This document shows positions 28,254 to 38,342 of a stretch of DNA of 64,000 bases, piece after piece. The position numbers and the translations under genes are program-made. The notes beneath the pieces were generated by a model. That model did no database searches. It had not been told where the DNA came from and worked only from the letters and a program-made list of their open reading frames with translations. The DNA is from an uncultured Flavobacteriaceae bacterium (GTDB taxonomy: Bacteria > Bacteroidota > Bacteroidia > Flavobacteriales > Flavobacteriaceae), in the NCBI GenBank assembly GCA_947494715.1, contig CANLWG010000003.1, forward strand, positions 62,001-126,000, written 5' to 3'. Positions within the stretch are counted from its first letter, which is position 1. The number at the start of each line of letters is the position of its first letter.

Positions 28254-30668
28254 ATGCTAAAAAGCTACCTAAAAATCGCTTGGCGAAGTTTGTTTAGAAG
28301 TCCTTTTCAAACTTTCATTAAAATTTTTGGGCTATCTATCGGGATTGCTAGTGTTATGCTCATTCTTTTTCATGTAAAGGACGAGCTGAGTTTTGACCAG
28401 GGGTTTTTGAAGTCCGATCGAATTTTTAGGGTAACGAACGAAAATTTGGGCGAAGGGGCCCGCCACTGGGCTGCGACCCCACCGCCTATGGGCCCCGAGA
28501 TGCAACAGCTATTGCCTGAAGTAGAATTAACCGTACGATTTCATCGTCCCTCGGCATATCAACTTCTGAGTCATACATCCAAAAGTGGAAATACAAGAAA
28601 GTTTGAAGAAAGAGGGGGTTTCATTGTTGATTCTGGGGCCGTAGAAATGTTTGACCTTGAATTTGTCCAAGGTGATGCTAACACAGCTCTCTCTGAAATA
28701 AACAGTATTATTTTGACCGAGGATATGGCCCAAAAGTATTTCGGCAATGAAAACCCCTTGGGGAAAATAATCATGGACAACATTGCCCGCATTCCCTTGA
28801 AAGTCTCTGGAGTTATTGCAAAATTTCCATTTCAGACACATCTTAAATTTGACTATTTACTTTCCATGCCCACCATAAACAATTATCAAGACCAAGGAGC
28901 CTTGTCAAGTCGGGGATGGTCCGGGTTCTATACTTATGTTCTATTGAAGGAAAATATATCATTGGCTTCGATGACATCTAAAATGGAAGAGTTCATGATT
29001 CAATTTTATGAACCTCATGGGGAGACCCCGTCGGAAACCTTGGCCGCACGAAAACTCCGCCTTCAACCCATTACTGATATTCACCTACATTCCAAATTGG
29101 AAAAGGAAATGTATCCTAATAGCGATATCACCTATGTATATATTTTTGGCTTTGTGGCTCTGTTTATTTTGCTTTTGGCAGCGGTCAATTTCATCAATAT
29201 TTCTACTACACAATCTTTCGGCAGAGTTAAGGAAATTGGTGTTCGAAAAGTTGTGGGAGCCAAACGGAAACAACTTATCCATCAGTTTTTAATGGACTCC
29301 CTGCTAGTCACATTTCTCTCTATGATAATTGCGTTGGTAATTTTCGCGTCGGCCATTCCCCACTATGATGACCTTGCCTCAAAACCATTTTACCAAGAGA
29401 ACATATTTACCCTATCCAATTTTGGCATTTTGTTATTGATGTTTATCAGCGTTGGAGTACTGGCCGGTCTTTATCCGGCTTTGTTCGTTTCTAGATTTAG
29501 CCTTGTTTCATCGCTTAAGAGTAAAAAGAATTCTGCCCCCCGGATACAAATAGTAAGGAACTCACTTATTGTTTTCCAATTTGTGATATCCGTGTTTATG
29601 ATTGTCGGAACCATAATCATTTACAATCAGATGAACTTGTTCCATCACAAGAATTTAGGTTTTGACAAAGAGCAGGTACTAGTGGTTACCATGCATAGGG
29701 ATATGTGGGAGAATTATGGGGCACTGAAAGCCAAGATGTTGGAAAACCCTGCGATAGAAAGTTTTTCAACCACTACGAATATTCCTGGAGATCGGTTTGG
29801 CTCTTACTTTTTTACACCTCTTGGCAATTCACAGCAGGTTACCGAAGGGTTTGATGCCCGACTGATGTTGTCCGATGACAAGTTTCTATCCACATTGGAC
29901 ATTCCCATAAAAGAGGGTCGGGACTTTTTCCGTCAAGAAGCCAATACGGGAAATACCGAATTTATCATCAATGAGGCTGCGGGAAAACTATTTGGACCCG
30001 GAAAGGTTGTAGGCAAAAGACTGACCATTGGAAGGGATACGGCAAACATTGTGGGTGTGGTAAAGGACTTCAATTTTGCCTCCCTTCATTCGCCAATTGA
30101 ACCTTTGGTAATACAGTATAATCCCTATGCGGGGGGCCACTTGCTTGTAAAGGTTCAGGAAAATCAATTGGCAGAAACTATTGCATTTATGGAGAAAAGC
30201 GTGGAATCTATAGCTCCTTCCAGTACGTTTTCCTATTCATTTGTAGATGATAGGTTAGACGCACTTTACAATACAGAAAATAGAATGAGCAAGGTTTTTA
30301 ATGTCTTTGCACTACTATCCTTATTGATTTCATGTCTTGGGCTTTATGGCCTTTCTGCGTATGCGGCCAGAATCCGGATAAAGGAAATAGGAATACGTAA
30401 GGTTCTTGGTTCGGGTAAAATGGATATCATAAAAATTCTGTCCAGGGATTTTTTAAAACTTATAAGTACTGCCATACTTATTGCCGCTCCCTTTACCTAT
30501 TTCACCATGAAAAGATGGCTTCAGGATTTCGCCTATCATATTGAAATACAATGGTGGATGTTCGGTTTGGCCGGGGTGCTTGTACTGTTCATTGCAATAG
30601 CCACCCTAAGCTATCAAGGTATAAAATCGGCAAATGCAAATCCGATAGAAAGCCTAAGAACTGAATAA
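28254..30668 (+). CDS. FtsX/MacB-like ABC permease, array copy 12
   Basis: An 804-residue permease (MLKSYLKIAWRSLFRSPFQ; RS replaces RN). Helix 1 is IKIFGLSIGIASVMLILFHV. The coupling helices are FGRVKEIGVRKVVGAKRKQL (about 321-340) and IRIKEIGIRKVLGSGKMDI (about 706-724). Helix 6 runs into GLYGLSAYAARIRIKE. It is related to copies 3 and 14 in the stretch just before and after helix 2 (TDIHLHSKLEKEM, then NFINISTTQS). The tail is NPIESLRTE. It is tightly packed, 14 nt after copy 11 and 17 nt before copy 13. Confidence 0.92.
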   Translation: MLKSYLKIAWRSLFRSPFQTFIKIFGLSIGIASVMLILFHVKDELSFDQGFLKSDRIFRVTNENLGEGARHWAATPPPMGPEMQQLLPEVELTVRFHRPSAYQLLSHTSKSGNTRKFEERGGFIVDSGAVEMFDLEFVQGDANTALSEINSIILTEDMAQKYFGNENPLGKIIMDNIARIPLKVSGVIAKFPFQTHLKFDYLLSMPTINNYQDQGALSSRGWSGFYTYVLLKENISLASMTSKMEEFMIQFYEPHGETPSETLAARKLRLQPITDIHLHSKLEKEMYPNSDITYVYIFGFVALFILLLAAVNFINISTTQSFGRVKEIGVRKVVGAKRKQLIHQFLMDSLLVTFLSMIIALVIFASAIPHYDDLASKPFYQENIFTLSNFGILLLMFISVGVLAGLYPALFVSRFSLVSSLKSKKNSAPRIQIVRNSLIVFQFVISVFMIVGTIIIYNQMNLFHHKNLGFDKEQVLVVTMHRDMWENYGALKAKMLENPAIESFSTTTNIPGDRFGSYFFTPLGNSQQVTEGFDARLMLSDDKFLSTLDIPIKEGRDFFRQEANTGNTEFIINEAAGKLFGPGKVVGKRLTIGRDTANIVGVVKDFNFASLHSPIEPLVIQYNPYAGGHLLVKVQENQLAETIAFMEKSVESIAPSSTFSYSFVDDRLDALYNTENRMSKVFNVFALLSLLISCLGLYGLSAYAARIRIKEIGIRKVLGSGKMDIIKILSRDFLKLISTAILIAAPFTYFTMKRWLQDFAYHIEIQWWMFGLAGVLVLFIAIATLSYQGIKSANANPIESLRTE

Positions 30669-30685
30669 AACCTCAAAAAGAAATC

Positions 30686-33067
30686 ATGATAAAAAACCAT
30701 TTGAAGATTGCTTGGAGAAACCTGAATACCAACCGCATGTTTTCGGGCATTAATATTTTGGGACTTTCCTTGGGCCTGGCCATTACCATTGTCCTTTTTT
30801 TGTTTATCCGGCATGAATTAAGTTTTGATTCCATGTATACGGAAAAAGCAAATATCCATCGGGTGTTGGTACATACCGAAGGGGATAATGGACATGAAAC
30901 CTATGCTACTGCATCACCGGCCTTGGCCCCAACTGCAATGCTGGATATTCCGGAAATTGAATATGCTGCTAGAATGTTAAAGAACGACTTTGGGGGAACG
31001 GCTTCCGTAAGGGCGAATGAGGAAAACTTTATGGAGAAAAGCTTCTTTTGGGTAGACAAGGAACTGTTGAATGTTTTTAAGGTGCCTTTTATAAAAGGAG
31101 AACCACAATCTGTTTTGAATCGCCCCAATACTGTAGTCCTGTCAGAAAGTACGGCTAAGAAATACTTTGGCAACAAGGACCCTTTAGGAGAAATTATCAA
31201 GGTCGATGGCCGTTATGAGCTTGAAGTCACTGGGGTTTATCAAGACTTTCCCGGCAACAGCACGGTAGATTGCCATGTAATGGCCACATTTAGTACCCTT
31301 TGGTTTTCCAAGAACCCTAGTTGGAACAATATTAGCTTTGAGACCTATTGCTTACTGAATACGAACGCCAATTTGCCTGACGTGGAATCCAAAATGATGC
31401 AGATGCTGGATGAAAACGTAGAGAAGCAAAATCAGTGGTATACCCTTGCCCTACAACCTTTGGAACAGGTACATCTCTACTCTTCCGATTTTTCAAGTTC
31501 CTATGCATCCCATATAGGGGATATTTTGGAAATTCGAAATTTATCGTTTTTGGCAGTTTTAATTCTGTTTATTGCCTGCATCAATTACATGAACCTGACT
31601 ACCGCCCGCTCCCAAAAAAGGGCAAAAGAGGTCGGCATCAATAAAACGCTGGGTGCGTCTAAAAAGAACTTGGTAAGCAGATTCTATATTGAAACGGGAC
31701 TACTCACCCTAATCTCAATTGGTATAGGAGTTATGCTGGCAATTTTGGCCATCCCCTTGTTCAATAGGATTATGGGGCAAAGTTTGGATATCAGCTTGCT
31801 TTTGACCATGGAATTTGGAGTTGCCCTGATGGTGGTTTGGTTAGTGACTACCTTAATTTCAGGTTTTTATCCCGCGTTATATCTTTCTCGTTTTTCTCCC
31901 AGAACTGTTTTAAAACCATCGCATACCCAGGGAAAGGATAATGCCCAGATAAGAAAAGGGCTGGTGGTGCTTCAATTTGCGGCGTCTGTTATTTTAATAA
32001 TAGGGATACTGGTCATCTATCAGCAACTTGAATTTATGCGAAACCAAAAATTGGGCTTTGATCCGGAAAATGTAATGGCCATTTCTACATCCGGTATTCG
32101 GGGCAATGAGCATACGGATGCCTTGATACAGGAATTTAAAGGGATAAGTGATGTATCCTATGTATCCATGGTTCAGGGCTTCCCAGGCATGGGTGTTAGT
32201 GGAAGGACTTTGAAAAAAAACCAAGAAGATCAGAATGGGTTGTATATACAAACCAATGTAACGGATGCAGGAATTATTGATGTGCTTCAATTAAAACTTT
32301 TGGCCGGCCGGACCTTACCCGAAATAAAGCAGCAGGGCGATACTTTGGTGCAGGTAATTCTCAATAAAAAGGCAATCGATTTTTTGGGATATTCCCCGGA
32401 AGAAGCCATCGGTAAGGAAGTACAAATTGGTGCCAAAAACACCATTGTGGGTGTTGTAGAGGATTTTAATCACGAATCCCTACATGTGCCAATAGGTGCT
32501 TATGCCTTTCATAACAATACGGGGGAACCCAAATCTTATTTGTTGGTTCGTTTCAATACCGTGGACGTTTCTACCATTATCCAAAAGTTTGAAAGTGCTT
32601 TTCTGAAAATAGCACCTGAGGCCGCTTTTGATTATTCCTTTTTGAATAAAAATCTAGAACGGCTCTACAAAAGGGAGCAACGAGCTGCCCATATAGGAAT
32701 CATTTTTTGTGCTCTTGCCATTTTTGTGGCCTGTTTGGGTCTTTTTGGTCTGGCCGCCTTTATGGCAGAGCAACGTAAAAAAGAAATTGGCATTCGCAAA
32801 GTATTGGGCGCAAGTATTTTAGGAATAACCCAATTGTTGTCCGGAGACTTTGTAAAATTGGTGCTAGTAGCGCTGGTCTTCGCTTTTCCAATTGCTTTTT
32901 GGATAATGGATAACTGGCTACAGGACTTTGCATACCGCATAAGTATTGATTGGACCGTTTTCGGGATTGCCGGATTAGCGGCTTTGGCCATTGCATTATT
33001 TACTGTGAGCTTTCAGTCTGTGAGAGCTGCATTGACCAATCCGGCAAAGAGTTTACGTACGGAGTAG
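30686..33067 (+). CDS. FtsX/MacB-like ABC permease, array copy 13
   Basis: A 793-residue permease (MIKNHLKIAWRNLNTNRMF). The first coupling helix reads QKRAKEVGINKTLGASKKNL (about 309-328), where N replaces the otherwise almost invariant Arg or Lys of G[IV][RK]K. The second is standard: QRKKEIGIRKVLGASILGI (about 696-714). Helix 2 flanks read CINYMNLTTARS. Periplasmic domain 1 is rich in Asn and short acidic stretches, and the second has GRTLPEIKQQGDT. The tail is NPAKSLRTE. It ends the densely packed run 28254-33067. A 156-nt gap follows in which no clear promoter or hairpin pair was found. Confidence 0.92.
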   Translation: MIKNHLKIAWRNLNTNRMFSGINILGLSLGLAITIVLFLFIRHELSFDSMYTEKANIHRVLVHTEGDNGHETYATASPALAPTAMLDIPEIEYAARMLKNDFGGTASVRANEENFMEKSFFWVDKELLNVFKVPFIKGEPQSVLNRPNTVVLSESTAKKYFGNKDPLGEIIKVDGRYELEVTGVYQDFPGNSTVDCHVMATFSTLWFSKNPSWNNISFETYCLLNTNANLPDVESKMMQMLDENVEKQNQWYTLALQPLEQVHLYSSDFSSSYASHIGDILEIRNLSFLAVLILFIACINYMNLTTARSQKRAKEVGINKTLGASKKNLVSRFYIETGLLTLISIGIGVMLAILAIPLFNRIMGQSLDISLLLTMEFGVALMVVWLVTTLISGFYPALYLSRFSPRTVLKPSHTQGKDNAQIRKGLVVLQFAASVILIIGILVIYQQLEFMRNQKLGFDPENVMAISTSGIRGNEHTDALIQEFKGISDVSYVSMVQGFPGMGVSGRTLKKNQEDQNGLYIQTNVTDAGIIDVLQLKLLAGRTLPEIKQQGDTLVQVILNKKAIDFLGYSPEEAIGKEVQIGAKNTIVGVVEDFNHESLHVPIGAYAFHNNTGEPKSYLLVRFNTVDVSTIIQKFESAFLKIAPEAAFDYSFLNKNLERLYKREQRAAHIGIIFCALAIFVACLGLFGLAAFMAEQRKKEIGIRKVLGASILGITQLLSGDFVKLVLVALVFAFPIAFWIMDNWLQDFAYRISIDWTVFGIAGLAALAIALFTVSFQSVRAALTNPAKSLRTE

Positions 33068-33223
33068 GAACTTGGTTAATTCCCTAAAACTGAAAACTGG
33101 ACCCGGATGTAACAATTCCATTTTAAGGTTGTCCCTTTAGTGCAACTGATGGAAGACCGTTAAAAGAAACTGTAAAATAAAACAGGATACTAAAAGTAAA
33201 GTCATCCTGAAAAGAGAAACTTT

Positions 33224-35641
33224 ATGTACAAACTATTCCTAAAAATTGCAACACGTTACCTGCTAAAGAACAAGTTGTATTCCTTTATCAACATTTTTGG
33301 CCTGGCTATTGGCATTGCTTCTTTTGTTCTGATTACGCTGTACGTCAATTACGAATATAGCTATGACATCTTTGAAGGTTCTGAAAACGTGCATCGCGTA
33401 TATATGGACTATACCGAAGAAGGAGTTTTTGTGCCCGGGGATGCGCAATCCTACAATTTAAGTGGGCCCACATTAAAAGAAGCGTTTCCCGAGATACGAG
33501 AGTTCGTGAGATTTTCCCACCTTACAGATGTTACTTTTAGGTATAACAATACCATTATAAATGGAGAGAAGGGAGCCTTGGCCGATGCTTCATATTTTGA
33601 TGTTTTTAAGTATCCCCTGCTCAAGGGCCATGTTAATGAAGTTTTGAAAGATCCCTATACCATTTTATTGACTGAATCGCTGGCAAAAAAGGTTTTTGGG
33701 GATGAGGATCCCATAGGAAAATCCCTAGAAATAATTTATGGAGGGAATACATTGTTTACGGTAAAGGGAATACTGAAAAACTTACCCAAAAACACCCATA
33801 TAAAAAACAATTTTTTGATTTCCTTCGATACGTACTTGACGTGGAGTGGATATCGAAATAAGAGGGAACTCAACTGGAACGGCAACAACTATTTTACCTA
33901 CATCAAGCTTGATGAAAATGCCGATGTCGCTCTTTTGAAAAAAAAGATAATGGATTTCAAGGTGGAGAGCCTTCCCTTTGAAAGACATAATATAGAGCCT
34001 TTGGAGGAAATCCACCTGTATTCCGATAAACCCTATGAAGCAGAGGCGAACGGTAGTGCGAGTAGGGTACATTTCCTAATGGCAATTGCATTGATCATCA
34101 TTGTACTTTCATGGTTGAACTATGTTAATCTGTCAACCGCCAAGTCTTTGGAACGGGCAAAGGAAACAGGAATCCGTAAAGTGGCCGGGGCACAAAGACC
34201 ACAAATTATAGTACAGTCGCTTTTGGAATCGTTACTGTTAAATTTCATTGCCATCGCAATAGGAATGGTCATCGTATTGATTGGGTTACCCTTGTTCAAT
34301 GTCTACGTTGGCCAAGAATTGACTTTGGGCCTTTCGAATATCAGGGCCTTTCTACCAATGATCGGATTTATTCTTTTTGGAACCGTAGTATCTGGAATGT
34401 ATCCAGCCTTTATGCTGAGTAACTTTACTCCTGCCAGAGCCTTAAAGGGAAAAATCCGCACTTCTAGAAATGGTTTGACCATTAGAAAAACATTGATCAT
34501 AGGTCAGTTTTTAGCTACTATCATTTTGCTTATCGGAACCATAGTAGTAACTCAACAGATCAAGTTTTTGCAGAATCAGCCTATTGGGGCGAATCTTGAT
34601 CAAGTGGTGGCTTTTAAAGGAAAAATGTTGGATACTAGACCGGACACCCTTTTGATAAAAGATATCAAAACCATAAAAAACGAATTGAAAAACCTTCCTT
34701 TTGTTAAGAACGCTGTTCTAGCCAATACCTATCCTGGGGAAGGCTATAACAATCTGGGGTCTAATGTAGGTATCACTTTTCCCAATGGAATAAGGGACGA
34801 TAGCCGAATATGGTACAATTATGCCGCTGGCCCCGATTATTTTGAATTGATGGAATTGGAGTTTGTCGCCGGAGGTCCTTTTTTGGAAAATTCAAGCGGG
34901 TATAGCCATCATATTGTTATGAACGAAAAATTTATCAAACATATGGGGATTGCCAAGATGGAGGACGCCATTGATCAAAAGGTAAAATTTTGGGGACAGG
35001 ATTGGATTATTTCCGGAGTCATCAAGGACTATCATCATTTTGGGTTAAAAACGGGGATTGAACCCATACTTTTGAGATATGGCACCAGCACCCGTAATCT
35101 TCTGGTAAAATTCGATAAAAGTGTGTTATCGACCGCTGGGTTAACTGGAGCGATTTCGCGGGTGGAGAATAAATGGAGGGAAACATTTCCCCAAAGCACA
35201 TTTGATTATACTTTTTTGGACCAAAAGTTCCAGGCGCAATATAACGAGGACAAGGCCTTCGGTTCCGCCTTTCAAATTTTTACGATTTTGGCAATACTTA
35301 TTGCATCCATGGGGCTTTTTGGGTTGACATCCTACACCTGTATCCAAAGAAAAAAAGAAATTGGTGTCCGAAAGGTCAATGGTGCAAGGATACGTGAAAT
35401 TCTTTCGCTACTGAACAAGGATTTTGTGAAATGGGTCGGTTTGGCTTTTGTCATCGCGGTGCCTATTTCGTGGTATGCCATGAACCAATGGTTACAAGGC
35501 TTTGCCTATAAAACGAACGTAAGTTGGTGGGTCTTCGCCCTGGCCGGGCTAACAGCTTTGGCCATTGCCCTGATTACGGTAAGTTGGCAAAGTTTTCAGG
35601 CCGCCGTGGCCAACCCAGTGGATGCCTTGAAGGACGAATAA
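33224..35641 (+). CDS. FtsX/MacB-like ABC permease, array copy 14
   Basis: An 805-residue permease (MYKLFLKIATRYLLKNKLY; ATRY replaces AWRN). The coupling helices are LERAKETGIRKVAGAQRPQI (about 309-328) and QRKKEIGVRKVNGARIREI (about 707-725). The second has NGAR where most copies have LGAS, a change shared only with copy 15. The last ~110 residues (SLLNKDFxKWV, WLxGFAYKTNxSWW, LTVSWQSF) are nearly the same as in copy 15, while the periplasmic domains differ. The tail is NPVDALKDE. It is the last gene before the second predicted promoter region. Confidence 0.92.
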   Translation: MYKLFLKIATRYLLKNKLYSFINIFGLAIGIASFVLITLYVNYEYSYDIFEGSENVHRVYMDYTEEGVFVPGDAQSYNLSGPTLKEAFPEIREFVRFSHLTDVTFRYNNTIINGEKGALADASYFDVFKYPLLKGHVNEVLKDPYTILLTESLAKKVFGDEDPIGKSLEIIYGGNTLFTVKGILKNLPKNTHIKNNFLISFDTYLTWSGYRNKRELNWNGNNYFTYIKLDENADVALLKKKIMDFKVESLPFERHNIEPLEEIHLYSDKPYEAEANGSASRVHFLMAIALIIIVLSWLNYVNLSTAKSLERAKETGIRKVAGAQRPQIIVQSLLESLLLNFIAIAIGMVIVLIGLPLFNVYVGQELTLGLSNIRAFLPMIGFILFGTVVSGMYPAFMLSNFTPARALKGKIRTSRNGLTIRKTLIIGQFLATIILLIGTIVVTQQIKFLQNQPIGANLDQVVAFKGKMLDTRPDTLLIKDIKTIKNELKNLPFVKNAVLANTYPGEGYNNLGSNVGITFPNGIRDDSRIWYNYAAGPDYFELMELEFVAGGPFLENSSGYSHHIVMNEKFIKHMGIAKMEDAIDQKVKFWGQDWIISGVIKDYHHFGLKTGIEPILLRYGTSTRNLLVKFDKSVLSTAGLTGAISRVENKWRETFPQSTFDYTFLDQKFQAQYNEDKAFGSAFQIFTILAILIASMGLFGLTSYTCIQRKKEIGVRKVNGARIREILSLLNKDFVKWVGLAFVIAVPISWYAMNQWLQGFAYKTNVSWWVFALAGLTALAIALITVSWQSFQAAVANPVDALKDE

Positions 35642-35705
35642 ATGCGCTTCCTAAAAAAAGGGGGCTACTGGGTACTTCTACAAAGAAAACACTCTATCTC
35701 GGATC

Positions 35706-35742
35706 GTAAAATATTTGGACAGCTCTTGTCCAAATATTTTAC
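35706..35742. promoter_or_regulatory. Perfect activator-type palindrome (copy B)
   Basis: GTAAAATATTTGGACA (35706-35721), spacer GCTCT, TGTCCAAATATTTTAC (35727-35742): 16 of 16 pairs match. The right half is repeated exactly at 11020-11035. A two-fold symmetric site upstream of a sigma-54-like box fits a dimeric enhancer-binding regulator. The regulator itself is not in the window. A hairpin terminator is less likely, because the stem is AT-rich and has no following T-run. Confidence 0.7.
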
Positions 35743-35806
35743 ATAAAATAGATTGAAAATTTTCCATTTACAATGTAAAGATTTGGCTGTAAGTCATTTA
35801 TGATTT

Positions 35807-35821
35807 TGGCATAGAAATCGA
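35807..35821 (+). promoter_or_regulatory. Candidate sigma-54-like -24/-12 element (copy B)
   Basis: TGGCATAGAAATCGA, with GG at 35808-35809 and the -12 G at 35820. It starts 64 nt after the palindrome (63 nt in copy A). The -12 half is off consensus (TCGA against TTGC) in both copies, so the sigma factor assignment is tentative. The distance to the start of copy 15 is about 100 nt. Confidence 0.4.
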
Positions 35822-35923
35822 TTTGAATTGCAACGTAGTTGCAGCTTTGGTTCTTGTTGCACGCTAAATGGTCATGCAAGAGCGAGGTAAAAGGAACTAT
35901 TTAGACCTTTAAAATAACGTCAC

Positions 35924-38290
35924 ATGTTGAAGCACCATCTATTTCTATTCTTTCGAAATATTAAGAAGAACAAAAGCATCTTTTTGATTAACACCGTAGG
36001 CCTTGGTATAGGAATCGCCTCTTTTTTGGTATTGGCCGTCTATGTATACAATGATCTTACCTATAATCATTTTAATACAAACCTTTCTAACATCTATCGT
36101 ATTCGCGAAGGGGAAAGTTTTCAGACCAAAGGACCTTTATTGCCTAAAATATTGGAAGATATCCCAGAAGTGGAAAACGGGACACGGGTTTTTGATTGGG
36201 ACGGATATCGATTGAGTTATGGGGAAGTGGCCTTTGAGGAAAATTTGAAGTATGTGGACAATGACTTTTTTTCCATATTTACCTTTCCATTTGTTGAGGG
36301 TTCTGCCAAAAATGCGATTCAAGATAAATTCGGGGTCGTCATAAGTACTGATTTTGCCAAAAAATATTTTGGCGATACCCAGGCCTTGGGCAAACAGTTT
36401 CAAGTAAAGTTCGAGGATGTATTCCTTACGGTAAATGGGGTGGTGGATATTCCCAGGAATTCTTCCATCCAATTCGATATTGTGGCCTCCTACGAAACGG
36501 GAGAAACCATCTCCCCGTGGATCAAGGAGGCACATGATTGGTATAACACCTTTTCCGAGAGCTATGTGCTTTTGGCGGATGGCACAAATCCTAAAAGTAT
36601 AAAAACTAAGTTGCAAACTATTGTAACGGAGAACTTTCTCCCCGTTGGTAAAAACGAGACCGATTTGAACTTGTTCCCTTTTGCCGACTATCACAGCACG
36701 GTGGAATCCAACAGTACGCTTATTGTGATTCTGGCCCTAGTCGCTTTGGGCATCTTAGGTATAGCCATTGTGAATTTTATCAATCTTACGATTACCAATT
36801 CCTTGACCCGTACGAAGGAAATAGGCATTAAAAAAGTTTTTGGGGCCACGGGGAATTTCTTGTTCCGCCAGATTATGACTGAAAGCATGCTAATGGGGCT
36901 GGGTGCCCTGTGCTTGGGAATAATCTTGACCTTGGCATTATTACCCACCTTTAACGGACTATTTGAAACGAACTTAAGCTTCAACCCTTGGGAAAACCCT
37001 TTCCTGATCTATGTCCTTTTGGGGATTTGGTTGATCGTTGGCATATTTTCTGGGATAGTACCATCGTTAGTATGGGCCCGTGGAAAATTGGTAGATAGCC
37101 TACAGGGTAAACTATCGAACCAGAATAAACCAGGGTTTTCCAGATATTCTTCGATAGTTGTGCAATTTGTAATCGCCATTGTACTTATATCTGGAACTTT
37201 TTTGATACGTAAGCAAATCAATTACATGATTGATAAGGACCCCAAGTTCGATAGCCAAAATAGTATTGTGGCCCAAACGGACTATTGGCAATATAAAAAT
37301 CTTGAGGCGGCTTCACAAAACCTAGAGATTATTTCCAAGGAGCTGGAAGCCACCCCTTACGTGGCCACAACAAGCTTTACAGGAAGCATACCCGGGGATT
37401 ATGATGAAAACTACAATACGTTCTACCCAGAGGCCAAAAGCAGTCTACCCAACATAGGTCTTAGAAAGTCTTATGTGGGAAAAAATTATTTTAAGACCAT
37501 GGGCATCCCTGTGTTGAACGGACACGGTTTTGACCAACCCCCGACATCCTTAAAAAATACCGTGGTCTTGAACAGAACTGCGATGAACAAGCTCGGTTTC
37601 GAAAAAGCGGAAGGGCAAATTATCCGTGAAAGCTCTGAAAGTGGACAACCCTACCGTATTATAGGAGTCATTGATGATTTTAGTTATCAAGGATCGCAAC
37701 ATGAGACACAGCCTTTGGCCCACTTTTATTCGGAACGTGAGAACTTTATGGATTGGGACTATCTAGTGGTAAGAGCTGAAAAAGGCGCAAGTTCGGCAGC
37801 AGTACGGTTGCTTCAAGAAAAATGGAAAGACTTACTGCCCGAGGGTTCCCTGACCCATTTTTTTACCGACAACAAGCTAAATGCATACTATACGGAATAT
37901 AAGCGGGTGAATACCCTTATTACATGTTTCTCCGCCTTGGCCATTATCCTTTCCTGCATAGGTCTTTTTGCCCTGGCATCTTATGCCATGGCCCGCAGGA
38001 CTAAGGAAATTGGTATTCGAAAGGTAAATGGTGCAACAATAACACAAATTCTATCGCTGCTGAACAAGGACTTTTTAAAGTGGGTGGTGCTTGCGTTTCT
38101 GATCGCTGTTCCCCTGGCATGGTATGGTTTGGAGAAATGGTTGGAAGGGTTTGCCTATAAAACAAACATGAGTTGGTGGATATTCGCTTTGGCAGGCCTC
38201 ATTACATTGACCATTGCATTGCTCACCGTAAGTTGGCAGAGCTTTAGGGCAGCGACAGCAAACCCGGTGGAAGCATTACGGGAAGAATAA
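35924..38290 (+). CDS. FtsX/MacB-like ABC permease, array copy 15
   Basis: A 788-residue permease (MLKHHLFLFFRNIKKNKSI). It is a chimera-like copy. Its N-terminus (LFFRNIKKNKS) resembles the 39-54 kb clade, whereas its last third matches copy 14 (RRTKEIGIRKVNGATITQI at about 690-708, then LSLLNKDFLKWV and SWWIFALAGL). The first coupling helix is LTRTKEIGIKKVFGATGNFL (about 294-312). Periplasmic domain 1 is about 20 residues shorter than usual. Helix 4 ends with SGIVPSLVWARG, in place of AGSYPALYLS. The tail is NPVEALREE. It is the first gene after the predicted promoter at 35.8 kb and is followed after 52 nt by the DUF2807 gene. Confidence 0.91.
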   Translation: MLKHHLFLFFRNIKKNKSIFLINTVGLGIGIASFLVLAVYVYNDLTYNHFNTNLSNIYRIREGESFQTKGPLLPKILEDIPEVENGTRVFDWDGYRLSYGEVAFEENLKYVDNDFFSIFTFPFVEGSAKNAIQDKFGVVISTDFAKKYFGDTQALGKQFQVKFEDVFLTVNGVVDIPRNSSIQFDIVASYETGETISPWIKEAHDWYNTFSESYVLLADGTNPKSIKTKLQTIVTENFLPVGKNETDLNLFPFADYHSTVESNSTLIVILALVALGILGIAIVNFINLTITNSLTRTKEIGIKKVFGATGNFLFRQIMTESMLMGLGALCLGIILTLALLPTFNGLFETNLSFNPWENPFLIYVLLGIWLIVGIFSGIVPSLVWARGKLVDSLQGKLSNQNKPGFSRYSSIVVQFVIAIVLISGTFLIRKQINYMIDKDPKFDSQNSIVAQTDYWQYKNLEAASQNLEIISKELEATPYVATTSFTGSIPGDYDENYNTFYPEAKSSLPNIGLRKSYVGKNYFKTMGIPVLNGHGFDQPPTSLKNTVVLNRTAMNKLGFEKAEGQIIRESSESGQPYRIIGVIDDFSYQGSQHETQPLAHFYSERENFMDWDYLVVRAEKGASSAAVRLLQEKWKDLLPEGSLTHFFTDNKLNAYYTEYKRVNTLITCFSALAIILSCIGLFALASYAMARRTKEIGIRKVNGATITQILSLLNKDFLKWVVLAFLIAVPLAWYGLEKWLEGFAYKTNMSWWIFALAGLITLTIALLTVSWQSFRAATANPVEALREE

Positions 38291-38342
38291 TCCCGATGAC
38301 CAGTAAAATAAAAATCAATTAAAAAAAGAAAAAGTACAGAAG

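Larger units (their letters stand above)
35642..35923 (+). promoter_or_regulatory. 282-nt intergenic region with a predicted internal promoter of the array
   Basis: A non-coding gap between copies 14 and 15. It contains a perfect 16-bp-arm palindrome (35706-35742), a TGGCAT box 65 nt beyond it (35807-35821) and a GCTTTGGTT stretch (near 35851) also found in the gap at 10945-11277. A GTTGCA-rich segment (35836-35870) forms small inverted repeats. Inference: start of the third transcription unit, which ends with the ATPase gene. Confidence 0.65.

Noticed and set aside
33068-33223. 156-nt gap before copy 14 as another promoter of the palindrome type
   Set aside because: GGACC and TGTCC occur but are not arranged as an inverted repeat at the right spacing.
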